NCBI RefSeq assembly: GCF_008245025.1
Contig: NZ_CP043426.1
Span: forward strand, 1,054,001-1,118,000
DNA from: Campylobacter lari subsp. concheus
GTDB lineage: Bacteria; Campylobacterota; Campylobacteria; Campylobacterales; Campylobacteraceae
Direction: 5' to 3'
DNA length: 64,000 nt
Below the pieces are notes generated by a model that saw nothing but the letters and a program-made list of their open reading frames with translations, was not told the origin of the DNA and ran no database searches. Position numbers and translations under genes: made by a program. Shown in pieces: positions 38,477-47,689 of the stretch. The first letter of the stretch is position 1; every line of letters starts with the position of its first letter.

Positions 38477-38928
38477 GGTTTTTCTCCTATGATTTTATCT
38501 TGTACAACACCATCTTTAATGACAAAAGTAGTCGGCACTGCAAAAACGCTAAATCTTTGCCATGAGATATCTAAATCATCTTGCAAAAATGTGATATTTT
38601 TGTAATCATATTTTGTAGCAAATTCTTCAAAATCCCTACCCTTATCTATAGAATCAAGTGCTAAAATAGTCATTTTTTTAGGATATTCGTTAGCTAATTT
38701 TTCTAAAAGTGGTAAGTCTTTTAAACAAGATGCACAACCTTGCTCCACAAAAGTTAAAACGATAAGATTATCAAAATCAGCTAGTTTGATTTTCTCGCCT
38801 TGTAAATTTTTAGCTGCGATTTCTGGTGCTTTTAGGCCTATTTTGCCACCATTTTTATTGTTGTTTTCAAAACACGCACTTAAAAAAACTAAACATAAAC
38901 AAGCTAAAATTATACTTTTAATTTTCAC
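38437..38928 (-). CDS. TlpA-like thioredoxin-fold lipoprotein
   Basis: The 163-residue protein has lipobox L-S-A-C near Cys19, an AhpC/TlpA-type domain with active site C-A-S-C in E-Q-G-C-A-S-C, and cis-Pro in A-V-P-T-T. It overlaps the ATPase gene by 11 bp. It is the companion of the following thioredoxin-fold lipoprotein. Together they suggest periplasmic redox work, perhaps keeping iron or P19 copper in the right state (inference). Confidence 0.87.
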   Translation of the reverse strand: MKIKSIILACLCLVFLSACFENNNKNGGKIGLKAPEIAAKNLQGEKIKLADFDNLIVLTFVEQGCASCLKDLPLLEKLANEYPKKMTILALDSIDKGRDFEEFATKYDYKNITFLQDDLDISWQRFSVFAVPTTFVIKDGVVQDKIIGEKPWSQLKASIASWL

Positions 38929-39577
38929 TTTTCATTACTCCATGGCTTAAAATGATAGTTCTATCAGCAAAGGTAGCTAGATCTGGATTATGGGTGATTA
39001 AAACTATGGTTTTGCCATCTTGTTTTAATTTACAAAAAAGCTCTAGAATGTTTTTTTCATTTGCCTCATCTAAATTTCCAGTTGGCTCATCTGCTAATAA
39101 AATTTCAGGATCATTCACTAAAGCTCTTGCTATACATAGCCTTTGTTGCTCCCCGCCACTTAGCTGACTAGGCAAATGCGTAAATCTGTGTGAAAGTCCT
39201 ACTTTTTCTAGCGCCATTATAGCGTCTTTTTGCTCTATACTTGAGTGATAAAATTGTGCTAACATAACATTTTCTAAGGCATTTAAATAAGGTATTAAAT
39301 GAAATTGTTGAAAAATTAAGCCTATTTTTTCTCTTCTAATTACGCTTTTTTCTTCTTCACTTAAATTTCCAACTTCTTTATCATCTAAAAAATACTCTCC
39401 GCTACTTTGAGTATCCATCAAAGAAAGTATATTTAAAAGTGTTGATTTGCCTGAACCTGATGGACCCATGATGGCTAGCCATTCGCCTTGCTTTACTTCT
39501 AAGTTGATATTTTGTAAAGCTTTAACTTCGTTAAAATTACGATTTAAATTTGAAATTTTTATAATATTTTTCATCAC
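38918..39577 (-). CDS. ABC transporter ATPase (MacB/LolD type)
   Basis: This 219-residue ATPase has Walker A G-P-S-G-S-G-K-S-T near residue 38, signature L-S-G-G-E-Q-Q-R-L near 138, Walker B L-L-A-D-E-P-T-G-N and the H-loop I-T-H-N. The D-E-P-T-G-N-L-D element marks the MacB/LolD/FtsE subfamily. It should power the two permeases encoded just upstream, whose genes overlap it by 4 bp. Confidence 0.93.
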   Translation of the reverse strand: MMKNIIKISNLNRNFNEVKALQNINLEVKQGEWLAIMGPSGSGKSTLLNILSLMDTQSSGEYFLDDKEVGNLSEEEKSVIRREKIGLIFQQFHLIPYLNALENVMLAQFYHSSIEQKDAIMALEKVGLSHRFTHLPSQLSGGEQQRLCIARALVNDPEILLADEPTGNLDEANEKNILELFCKLKQDGKTIVLITHNPDLATFADRTIILSHGVMKSEN

Positions 39578-40689
39578 TCACCCTTTAAATTTTCACAAAC
39601 ATTGATTTTTAAAGCTTTTTTTAGCGGTAAAATACTTGCAAAAAAAGCAAATACTAAAGAAATAAGTACTGCAAAAAATACTGAAAGCAACCTAAAATCT
39701 ATACTTGCATTAAAAATCAAATACCCAAAAATATTTGCCAAAAAATACCCACAAAAAGCACCAAGCAAACTTGCGCTTAAACTTAAAATAAACACTTCAG
39801 CTCCAAAGAGCTTGATAACTTCTTTATGCTTAGCTCCTAGTGCAAGGTGCAAGGCTATTTCTTTTTTTCTTGAAAAAATTACCGCACTAAGAGTGGTATT
39901 TACACTCAAAGAACTAATGAGTAAAATCGTTAAGCTAATCAAAGCCATTAAAGCTTTAATCTTTTCCAAAATAACACCTTCGCTAATGGATACTGAAGCT
40001 ATGACTTTAGCTTCTACATTGCCCTTACTAAGTTCTTTTGCTTTTTGATCTAAGCTTTCATAATCGCCTAGCAAAATAGCTTGAGCATAGTTTATCACTT
40101 CTTTAGCTGCTAGTTCTTGCGCTTTTTTCAAAGAAATAATTAAAACCCCATCTTGCTCATCATTACTTCTTAAAATAGCTTTGATTTTTACTTTGACTAT
40201 TTTAGATATACTTGGGTTATAAATTTGCAATTCTTGTCCTATTTTAAGTTCAAGTTGTTTCGCTAAATCAGCTCCCACAAAGGCACTATCTTCACTAAAA
40301 TCACTCAAAGAAAAGCTTCCTTTTAAAACCTCCATAAAAGGCTTGGTAAGCTTTAAATTTGCAAAATCAACCCCAACTACTACCGCACTTGAACTTTCAA
40401 GATTATAAAAACCATATAAAAATGGAGTTAAGGCCTTTGCTTTCAAGCTTTCTTTAGCTTGATTAAATTCATCCATACTTAAAAACTCACCATCTTTTGG
40501 TGTGATGATAAAATTAGCCCCATAGGCCTTTAATTCTTTAGATAATTTTGTGTCAATATCAAAATAAATATTAAAAAATGAAGCACTAACCATAGCACCC
40601 ATAAACACAGCTATAAAAATAATACAAACTCTTTTATAAGAAAAAATAAGAGATTTAAAAACCTCTTGTATAAAAAAATTATTTGCCAT
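39574..40689 (-). CDS. MacB/FtsX-type ABC permease (second)
   Basis: The 371-residue permease has one N-terminal helix, a periplasmic MacB-like domain (about residues 45-235) and three C-terminal helices with the FtsX-domain element R-K-K-E-I-A-L-H-L-A-L-G-A. It pairs with the larger permease upstream; they overlap by 11 bp. This topology is mechanotransmission-like rather than a simple import channel. Confidence 0.9.
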   Translation of the reverse strand: MANNFFIQEVFKSLIFSYKRVCIIFIAVFMGAMVSASFFNIYFDIDTKLSKELKAYGANFIITPKDGEFLSMDEFNQAKESLKAKALTPFLYGFYNLESSSAVVVGVDFANLKLTKPFMEVLKGSFSLSDFSEDSAFVGADLAKQLELKIGQELQIYNPSISKIVKVKIKAILRSNDEQDGVLIISLKKAQELAAKEVINYAQAILLGDYESLDQKAKELSKGNVEAKVIASVSISEGVILEKIKALMALISLTILLISSLSVNTTLSAVIFSRKKEIALHLALGAKHKEVIKLFGAEVFILSLSASLLGAFCGYFLANIFGYLIFNASIDFRLLSVFFAVLISLVFAFFASILPLKKALKINVCENLKGE

Positions 40690-41977
40690 ATAAAACCTCT
40701 GAAGTAGAAAGTTTAGAAATTCCTTTGACAGAAAACAAACATCCTAAAAATACTATAAGCACTGCAAAAAATAAGCAAATTGGTAAAATAATCCAAGATA
40801 TAGCAATAGCATGATCAAATATACTTAGAGCAATAACTTCTGAAACTCCCACGCCAAAAGCAAAACCAAAAATAGCTCCAACCAAAGCTACCATAACCCC
40901 TTCTAGCGCAAAAATCATATAAATTTGCAAAGTACTAGCACCCAAAGCTTTTAAAAGTCCTATTTCGCTTTTTCTTCTAAAAATATCTGCACTCATTAAA
41001 GATGATATAGCTATGGAAGCTACGATTAAACATATAATGCTAACCACTGCCATTAAAGATTGAATTTTAGACACTATTAAACTTTCTGCATCTGAAATCG
41101 CACTCACTACTTTTGTGCTAGCACCTTTAAAATCTTCTGCGATTTGATAAGCAATAGAACTTACATAAGCAGTACAATACCACTGATCATATTCAAGCTG
41201 ATCAAGGCTATCTACATCGCGTCTTGCTTTTTGTGCTAAATCATTTTCAGGTATAGTCAAAGCTGAAACTTCTGCTTTGGCAAATAAACCTTCTTTTTTA
41301 GAAAGCTTTTGTGCTAAAAGTAAAGAAGTAATGATTTTATTTGAAAAGGATTGAGTTAAGTCTATAATACCAACAATTTTTACTTTAAAAATTTGATCAT
41401 TTTGCACCAGGGTGATTTCATCATCTATTTTTAAATCATACTTTTGTGCTAAGTCTTTTCCTAGCATTATTTCATCTAAACTATCATCTTTTGGATAATT
41501 TCCTTTGATATGACTATATTTGTATAATTCTTTAATACCTGCATAAAAATCATCATCATCTTGAACCTTTATAGCCTTATCAAAATAAGTTCCCACTAAA
41601 GAGATATTTTCATAATTTGCATTTGGGGTTTGGATTTTTACTTGGGTATCTAAAAATGGTGCAAAGGCATTGATATTATTTCTCCAAAAAATTTCTTTTA
41701 TAGTATGGAGTTTATTTTCTTCTAAAAAATTTTGATTTTTCAAAGGCTCATAGATTTTACTACCCACTTCTACACTCAAACTTGCACCTTTAGGTAAAAC
41801 TAAAATATTTGATCCATAACTTCTTAGTTCTTTTGTGATTTCATTACCTATACCCAAAGTAAGATTTAACATAGTAGCCATAAGCAAAGTAGCCAGAAAA
41901 ATCGTTAGCAAAGCTAGGGATTTTTGAATTTTATTTTGAGAGATAGAATTTTTTACAATCTTAACTTGCATAGTCAT
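40679..41977 (-). CDS. MacB/FtsX-type ABC permease (first)
   Basis: The 432-residue protein has an N-terminal helix, a large periplasmic domain (about 50-300) and three C-terminal helices containing R-R-K-S-E-I-G-L-L-K-A-L-G-A. It is the first of two permeases that should form a heterodimer with the MacB-type ATPase. It overlaps the Fe-S/YHS membrane gene by 17 bp. By position it matches C. jejuni Cj1661. Confidence 0.9.
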   Translation of the reverse strand: MTMQVKIVKNSISQNKIQKSLALLTIFLATLLMATMLNLTLGIGNEITKELRSYGSNILVLPKGASLSVEVGSKIYEPLKNQNFLEENKLHTIKEIFWRNNINAFAPFLDTQVKIQTPNANYENISLVGTYFDKAIKVQDDDDFYAGIKELYKYSHIKGNYPKDDSLDEIMLGKDLAQKYDLKIDDEITLVQNDQIFKVKIVGIIDLTQSFSNKIITSLLLAQKLSKKEGLFAKAEVSALTIPENDLAQKARRDVDSLDQLEYDQWYCTAYVSSIAYQIAEDFKGASTKVVSAISDAESLIVSKIQSLMAVVSIICLIVASIAISSLMSADIFRRKSEIGLLKALGASTLQIYMIFALEGVMVALVGAIFGFAFGVGVSEVIALSIFDHAIAISWIILPICLFFAVLIVFLGCLFSVKGISKLSTSEVLYGK

Positions 41978-43382
41978 TTCCTAATAAATTATGAATTCTA
42001 TATTTTGAAGTCTTATTTATATCAATGTATTTTAAAGGATCATTTTTAAACTCTTCATAATTTTTTTCATTGGCAAAAAAATATGTTCTACCTTTATAAA
42101 CATAAGATCTTGGTGCTTTTAAATTAATTAATTCGGTATGATCAATAGGATCATAGACTTTCTTTTCTACTACTTGAGTGAAAAAATTTACCCCATCTAA
42201 AATTTCTGAAAAAGGTATGATAACCTTACCATTTTCAAATTTATATTTCATAGGGATAGGATTACATCCGCCTGCCTTACCCACACTTGGTAAGAAAATT
42301 CTAACATTACATGAGATACAAATTAACTCTCCACCTTTTTTAACATACCCCATATCTCCACATATACTACAAGCATCAAAAACCGCTACTGGCGAGTCTT
42401 TATCTTCTCTTTTGTTAATTAGGAAAAACCTCACTACCTTACCCTCATCACTAATATAAGCAAAGCGGTGCAAGTTATTATCCCTTAAAATCGCTACATC
42501 AAAGACAAATTCATCATTTTCATTTGGTTCTACATAGGTTGGCTCATCTATGGTTATAGGTCTTGAAGCATGCAAGTCATAAAAAAGAAAAATACAAAGA
42601 CTTAAAATCATAGCACTAAAAACACTTGCACTAAAGTTAGTTATAATTGAATTTTTTGCTTGATTTTTTCTAAATTCTATATCAAAATCTTTTTTCTTGA
42701 TGTTTTCTCCCACTCTTTGCTTTAGAGCTAAAACGACACAAAGTCCTAACAACACAAACCATACATAAGTATAAAATTTAGCATAATACACACTTTTTGC
42801 CACATAGCTTAAATACAAGCTTTCTGTTTCTACCACGCCTTCTCTCATAAGGTGTAATAAAATTTGAGCTAAAGCTTCATTTAGATAAAAAATCACGATA
42901 ATAAATAAAAATAAATTTAAAAGCTTAAATTTAAATTCTCTTAGCCATCTTGTAAAAAGATAAACCCCAAAACACATAATAAAAGCAAGTAAAATAAGCC
43001 CAAAAGAGCTAATAGCCAAAGAATCTAAAAAATTAGTGCTTAATATAGGAAAATCTATAGAAATATGTAAGTATTTTATACCAAAAGCAAAAGATAATAA
43101 AAAAAGCAATATTGCTTGAATTTTTTCTTTTAAAAAATTATTTTTTATAAAAGAAAAAATGATAATACCCAAAAACAATAAAACAAATAAAATATCATTA
43201 GAAAAAAATAACAAATCATAACTTAGTGTTTTAGCGCTAATAAAAAAAGCAAAATAAGAAAAAACAAAACCCACAAAAGCAAGTTTAAACACTAAAGAAT
43301 TTTTTAGATTATAAAAAAATAAAGCACTCAAAAGCGCATAAGAAAAAAATGCTCCAAAAAAATGTACAAAATAAATCGACAT
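41961..43382 (-). CDS. Membrane protein with Fe-S/DUF2318-type and YHS-like C-terminal domain
   Basis: The 473-residue protein has about eight hydrophobic helices in the first 270 residues. A periplasmic domain follows with C-S-I-C-G and C-I-S-C motifs (about residues 340-365), the DUF2318 metal-binding pattern. The end is YHS-like (Y-V-Y-K-G-R-T-Y-F-F-A, then F-K-N-D-P). It likely moves electrons or metal through the membrane for the FTR1/P19 system. It starts about 80 bases after the P19 stop, beyond a hairpin. Confidence 0.85.
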   Translation of the reverse strand: MSIYFVHFFGAFFSYALLSALFFYNLKNSLVFKLAFVGFVFSYFAFFISAKTLSYDLLFFSNDILFVLLFLGIIIFSFIKNNFLKEKIQAILLFLLSFAFGIKYLHISIDFPILSTNFLDSLAISSFGLILLAFIMCFGVYLFTRWLREFKFKLLNLFLFIIVIFYLNEALAQILLHLMREGVVETESLYLSYVAKSVYYAKFYTYVWFVLLGLCVVLALKQRVGENIKKKDFDIEFRKNQAKNSIITNFSASVFSAMILSLCIFLFYDLHASRPITIDEPTYVEPNENDEFVFDVAILRDNNLHRFAYISDEGKVVRFFLINKREDKDSPVAVFDACSICGDMGYVKKGGELICISCNVRIFLPSVGKAGGCNPIPMKYKFENGKVIIPFSEILDGVNFFTQVVEKKVYDPIDHTELINLKAPRSYVYKGRTYFFANEKNYEEFKNDPLKYIDINKTSKYRIHNLLGNDYAS

Positions 43383-43434
43383 AGGCTCTTCTTTGATAGA
43401 ATTTATTTATAAAATCAATAATTTCATAAATAAA

Positions 43435-43453
43435 CCCTAGCAAAAAGCTAGGG
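43435..43453 (-). terminator. stem-loop terminator or attenuator after p19
   Basis: On the minus strand CCCTAGC, five bases, GCTAGGG, then TTTATTTAT. A perfect 7-bp GC-containing stem with a partial U tract is unusual in this genome. It would reduce read-through from ftr1-p19 into the ABC/thioredoxin genes. Confidence 0.7.
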
Positions 43454-43459
43454 GAAAAA

Positions 43460-43981
43460 TCACTTAGGTTTTCCTGTGTATTTGAAGTTGTATTTAACTG
43501 AAAATGGCTCAAACCACTTACCAACACCTGTTTCTTTATCAACATGGCGTCCAAAACCTTGTTTTTCGGGACTTTCTATTAAAAATACCAACTCGTAATT
43601 TCCAATACCTGTATCCATTTTTAAATTCGCCCCATAGTGAGGGCCATCATCTGCAACCATAGGCATAAGAGTTCCTGTTTTTACTTTACCATTATCAAGA
43701 TTAGTTAGCTTATAAGCTATAGTTAAATAAGGGATCCAAAAGCCTTCTGGAAAGCCGTTTTTATTGCCCTTTAATGCATGAATATCTGCTTCAAGGTGAA
43801 TATCTGCTAAACTTGCTGCAAGATCAATCCCTCTTGGCTCCATTTCAATTGGCTGTAAATAAACCGCTGCTATTTCCATACCATTTAACTCATAAGGATC
43901 GCCAATTGGCACCTCTGCTGCAAAAACTGAACTAGCTAAAATACTAGCTGCTGCACCTAAACTCAATAAAGTTTTTTTCAT
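43460..43981 (-). CDS. p19: P19 periplasmic iron-transport protein
   Basis: The 173-residue protein has a signal peptide ending V-F-A-A (about residue 22). The mature part is an immunoglobulin-like fold with the metal-site residues of P19: Met in I-E-M-E-P, His in D-I-H-L-E-A-D-I-H, and His near the end in F-G-R-H. In C. jejuni, P19 binds copper and iron and works with the FTR1-type permease. It overlaps that permease gene by 4 bp. Confidence 0.95.
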   Translation of the reverse strand: MKKTLLSLGAAASILASSVFAAEVPIGDPYELNGMEIAAVYLQPIEMEPRGIDLAASLADIHLEADIHALKGNKNGFPEGFWIPYLTIAYKLTNLDNGKVKTGTLMPMVADDGPHYGANLKMDTGIGNYELVFLIESPEKQGFGRHVDKETGVGKWFEPFSVKYNFKYTGKPK

Positions 43982-46053
43982 ATTTTTTCCCTTTTATTTG
44001 AAATTTGCTTTGTTATAAAAATACCCATAATGAGTAAGATTAAAACCATAAACTGAGGTATGATGCTCTCATAGTAAGGATAAATTCCAAGCCATAAAAT
44101 TCCTTCAAAATCAAAAGGAAGTAAGCTTGGTGTAATAACCTTAGCTTCTATGAGCTCACCAATGCCTTTGCCTGTAAAAACAAAGACCATATAAAAAATA
44201 ATGTATGAAGTTATATAGAAAAATTGTTTTACTGGTATTTTTAAAGCACCAGCTTTTAATAAATAATAAAGTATGACAAGTATAATCAATCCACTAGCTA
44301 ATCCTATAAATATAAAACTATAATCCGTACTTGTTTTTGCATCAAACAATAAAGCCTGATAAAAAAGAATAGTTTCAGCACCTTCTCTATATACAGCTAA
44401 AAACACACTAAACCATAAGGTTTTTGCCGAATTATTTGATATAGCTTCAACTGCTTGAGTTTTTATGTGATTTGCCCATTTTTTATTTTGCGCATTTGAT
44501 AAAAGCCAAAAACCCACATAAAATAATAATGCAACAGCCACAAGCATAGTAATACCTTCTAGTAACTCCCTGCTTTGCCCTGCTTGTTCTTTAAAAATCC
44601 ATGAAATAAAAAATGCCGTTACAAAACTTAAAAACACCCCGCTCCAAAGTGCTGAATATACTATATTTAAACGCTTTTTATTGCCACTTTGAACTAGGTA
44701 TGAAACTATAGCTACAATGATAATTAAAGCTTCCAAACCCTCTCTTAAAATAATGCCCAAAGCCCATATAAATAAAGACATAGGTGAGGATTCTTGAATT
44801 TTATCTAAAGAGCCCTCCACTAAGGCACTAAGCTCATCAAAATTTTGTTTTAATTCTTCTTTAGAAGCACTTGCTTTAATAAGTGCAACGCCTTTTGAAA
44901 AATAACTTTCTATTTTTAATTTTAAAGCACTATCAATAGCACCAATTTTACTTTCCATACCACTTGCTTCAAAAATATCCAAATACACATTTTGTAAAGC
45001 ATCTATACTATTTAAACTAAATCCCTCATAATTTTGCAAAATATCATTAAGAGCAATTTTCATATCATCATATACTTTAGTATAGTTTTTAGCATTCATA
45101 ACACTCTCATCAAGACCTTTAACTTGAAGCAAGGCTAATTCTTCTTTAGGCAAAGCTAAAAACGCTTCATATAATAAATCTGATATGTTTGAAATTTCAT
45201 CTCTAATAGTTTTTTCATCTAAAGTATTAGCATTGATTTTTCTTATAATAGTTCTAAGTTTAGTTTGAATTTTTTTATCCACTCCTGCCTTAGTATATCT
45301 TGCCACTAAAACTTCTACTTTTGAGTTTCTATAGTCTTCAAATAATGCTGATTGAATCAAATCTTTAGCTTTTTGATAGTCTTTATTTACAAAAGCTAAT
45401 GCAGCTTGATCAAGCTTTGAAATCATTGAATCCATTAAAAATTGCAACCTTGCATCCAAAGCCGATGCTTCTTGCAAAGCTAACAATGCTTCATCTTTTT
45501 GAGCGTCTTGCTCTTGAGTAGCCAAACTTTGAGTTGAATTTTGTGAAGTTTGCTCTTTAACATTCTCTCCAAGTAAAGCTACAAACATCGCTTCAGCTTG
45601 TGCTTGACGCTCTTTTTCTGCTTTTAAAGATGAGTTTTCAGCTGCCTTTTTATCATAATTTACATCACTAGCTTCAGCTTTAAGCTGGAAGCCTTTTTCT
45701 AAAATAGGAACTATTTCATCTAAATCAAAATATAAACTGCTAACTAAAGCTTCTATTTTAGAAAAATCTTCTTTATCTTTATATAACTTTCTTAAATGAA
45801 CAAATTTACGCTCCATAACAATAGCTTTTCTACCAACATTACGTCCAATAGAGCCTTCCATGGTTTCAAAATGCTGAAAATATGCATCTTCTGCTTTTTT
45901 CTTTGCTTCTAAATTTTTATTTTCTTTGTATAAAATCATACTTTCATTTAAAATTTGTTTGATTGCTTGGGCTTCTTTTTGATAATCAATCTCTCTAGCA
46001 TAAACAATAGTACAAAATAAAAAAATTATCAACAAGCTTATTTTTTTAAACAC
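43978..46053 (-). CDS. FTR1-family iron permease with large periplasmic domain
   Basis: The 691-residue protein has a signal peptide and a long helical N-terminal periplasmic part (about residues 20-420). Seven membrane helices follow, with two R-E-G-x-E iron-path motifs, R-E-G-L-E near 435 and R-E-G-A-E near 555. These are the EfeU/Ftr1 signatures. The start is GTG, supported by CGGAG seven bases upstream. With p19 it forms a Fur-type controlled transcript. Confidence 0.94.
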   Translation of the reverse strand: MFKKISLLIIFLFCTIVYAREIDYQKEAQAIKQILNESMILYKENKNLEAKKKAEDAYFQHFETMEGSIGRNVGRKAIVMERKFVHLRKLYKDKEDFSKIEALVSSLYFDLDEIVPILEKGFQLKAEASDVNYDKKAAENSSLKAEKERQAQAEAMFVALLGENVKEQTSQNSTQSLATQEQDAQKDEALLALQEASALDARLQFLMDSMISKLDQAALAFVNKDYQKAKDLIQSALFEDYRNSKVEVLVARYTKAGVDKKIQTKLRTIIRKINANTLDEKTIRDEISNISDLLYEAFLALPKEELALLQVKGLDESVMNAKNYTKVYDDMKIALNDILQNYEGFSLNSIDALQNVYLDIFEASGMESKIGAIDSALKLKIESYFSKGVALIKASASKEELKQNFDELSALVEGSLDKIQESSPMSLFIWALGIILREGLEALIIIVAIVSYLVQSGNKKRLNIVYSALWSGVFLSFVTAFFISWIFKEQAGQSRELLEGITMLVAVALLFYVGFWLLSNAQNKKWANHIKTQAVEAISNNSAKTLWFSVFLAVYREGAETILFYQALLFDAKTSTDYSFIFIGLASGLIILVILYYLLKAGALKIPVKQFFYITSYIIFYMVFVFTGKGIGELIEAKVITPSLLPFDFEGILWLGIYPYYESIIPQFMVLILLIMGIFITKQISNKREKI

Positions 46054-46070
46054 TATTTTACTCCGAAATG

Positions 46071-46144
46071 ATATTCATTTTTAAAATCATAGTCGCAAGT
46101 ATAGTACTAGCTTTCTTAAATTTAGATAAACATTATCATTATTT
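46071..46144 (-). promoter_or_regulatory. Fur-type control region of the ftr1-p19 operon
   Basis: On the minus strand a TATACT -10 lies at plus-strand 46098-46103. It is flanked by two Fur-box-like segments: GATAAACATTATCATTATTT at 46125-46144, over the -35 zone, and GAAATGATATTCATTTTT at about 46070-46087, near the start site. Both resemble the GATAAT/ATTATC repeats of the Fur consensus. Iron repression of this operon is known in C. jejuni. Confidence 0.6.
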
Positions 46145-46276
46145 ATTTCATAATAAATCAGATAAAAATACTACAAAATGCTACTTTTATCTACAAAATA
46201 AGCTAAAAAATTATTATTTTTAAGAGTATTGTTTATTTTTTATTTGTTTTAGTCATAAAAATAAGTTTTTATTTGC

Positions 46277-46307
46277 TAATATGTAGTGGTTTTAAAAATT
46301 CAAGGAG
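46277..46307 (+). promoter_or_regulatory. promoter and ribosome site of the symporter gene
   Basis: TAATAT at 46277-46282 fits a -10, giving a start near 46289. AAGGAG at 46302-46307 lies five bases before GTG 46313. These two elements rule out an earlier in-frame GTG at 46286. Confidence 0.5.
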
Positions 46308-46312
46308 TTTTT

Positions 46313-47689
46313 GTGCTAGTAATTGCCCATGAAAAACCAAGCAAATTTAAAAAAATGTTAAAAAATTTAGGTTTTTGGGTGATTATAGGAATAATAGCTG
46401 GTATTAGCCTTGGTTTATTAGATAAAGAACTTGCGCTAGCTAGTAAAATCGGAGTGGATTATTTTATACAAGCTTTAAAATTTTTAATAGGGCCTATTAT
46501 ATTTTTAACTATTGTTTTAGGAGTTGTTAGCCTTGAAAGTCTAAAGCAAGTTGGAAGTATAGGTGCTAAAGCTTTATTATACTTTGAAGTAGTGAGTACT
46601 TTTGCTTTAGCTATTGGTATTTTTATGGCAAATATTATGGGACCTGGTAAAGGAATGAACCTTGATCCAAGTACCCTAGATCAAGAAAGTGTAGCTCAAT
46701 TTGTTAATAAAAATATAGAAATAAGTGCACAAAATGAAATTTTGCATATTTTAAAAGACGCCATACCTACTGACATTATCGCTGCTTTTAGCGAGGGAAA
46801 AACCTTGCAAATCTTAGTTATAGCCCTAGCTTGTGCTTTTATTATTTCACTTATGAGAATTGATGAGAGAAAAGCTATACAAAAAACCTTAGAAATAATG
46901 CAAAGTTTTGTTTTTAAAATCTTAGAAATCATTATGTATTTTTCTCCTATTGCTGCTTTTTCTGCGATGGCATTTTTAGTAGCAAAATACGGACTTGACT
47001 CTTTATTAAATTTAGGATATTTGCTTGTTGTTATGTTACTTGCTTCTTTGCTTTTTATCTTTGGAGTTTTAGGACTTATTTGTTTTATTGCCAAAGTTAA
47101 TATTTTTAAATTTATGCGTTTTATTTCAAGAGAAGTTTTGATAGTTTTTGCTACAAGCTCTAGCGAATCAGCATTAGCTCCACTGATGAAAAAACTTGAA
47201 AAGGCAGGAATTTCAAAAGCCACCGTAGGCTTGGTATTACCAACTGGATATAGTTTTAATCTTGATTGTACTAATATTTATTTAGCTATGAGTTTGATTT
47301 TCCTTGCACAAGCTTTTAATGTGGAGCTTTCTTTAACACATGAAATTAGCATTTTAATCGTACTGATGATAGCTTCAAAAGGTGCTGTTGGTGTAACTGG
47401 TTCAGGTTTTATTATACTAGGAAGTACGCTAGCAGCTTTATCTAATATGCATATTGCAGAGGCTAACAATGGCTTAGGAGCAAGCTTAGGAGAGGTTTTA
47501 CCCGTAGCTGCTATTTCTATACTTTTGGGCGTGGATAAATTTATGTCTGAAATTCGTGCGGTAGGAAATTTATGTGGTAATAGCGTAGCAGCTTTAATCG
47601 TAGCTATCTGGGATAAACAAATAGACTGGGAAAAATTCCACTACGCTCTTGATAATCCTAAAGAATTTACAAACGCAGGTTTTGATTAA
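46313..47689 (+). CDS. DAACS-family sodium:dicarboxylate/amino acid symporter
   Basis: This protein of about 458 residues has around eight helices plus re-entrant loops. The family motifs are T-S-S-S-E-S-A-L-A-P (first hairpin loop), the N-L-D-C-T-N segment and the G-S-G-F-I second loop. It transports glutamate, aspartate, cystine or C4-dicarboxylates with Na+; the S-S-S-E-S loop does not decide which. I use GTG 46313 as the start. It lies alone on the plus strand facing the aminotransferase. Confidence 0.88.
   Translation: MLVIAHEKPSKFKKMLKNLGFWVIIGIIAGISLGLLDKELALASKIGVDYFIQALKFLIGPIIFLTIVLGVVSLESLKQVGSIGAKALLYFEVVSTFALAIGIFMANIMGPGKGMNLDPSTLDQESVAQFVNKNIEISAQNEILHILKDAIPTDIIAAFSEGKTLQILVIALACAFIISLMRIDERKAIQKTLEIMQSFVFKILEIIMYFSPIAAFSAMAFLVAKYGLDSLLNLGYLLVVMLLASLLFIFGVLGLICFIAKVNIFKFMRFISREVLIVFATSSSESALAPLMKKLEKAGISKATVGLVLPTGYSFNLDCTNIYLAMSLIFLAQAFNVELSLTHEISILIVLMIASKGAVGVTGSGFIILGSTLAALSNMHIAEANNGLGASLGEVLPVAAISILLGVDKFMSEIRAVGNLCGNSVAALIVAIWDKQIDWEKFHYALDNPKEFTNAGFD

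Noticed and set aside
46146-46195. Spaced inverted repeat AGATAAAA ... TTTTATCT upstream of the symporter gene
   Set aside because: The arms are eight mostly A/T bases separated by about 17 bases, which is easily found by chance here.
46286-46312. Earlier GTG start for the symporter gene
   Set aside because: It lies four bases after the likely -10 box and has no ribosome site, while GTG 46313 has AAGGAG at the right distance.
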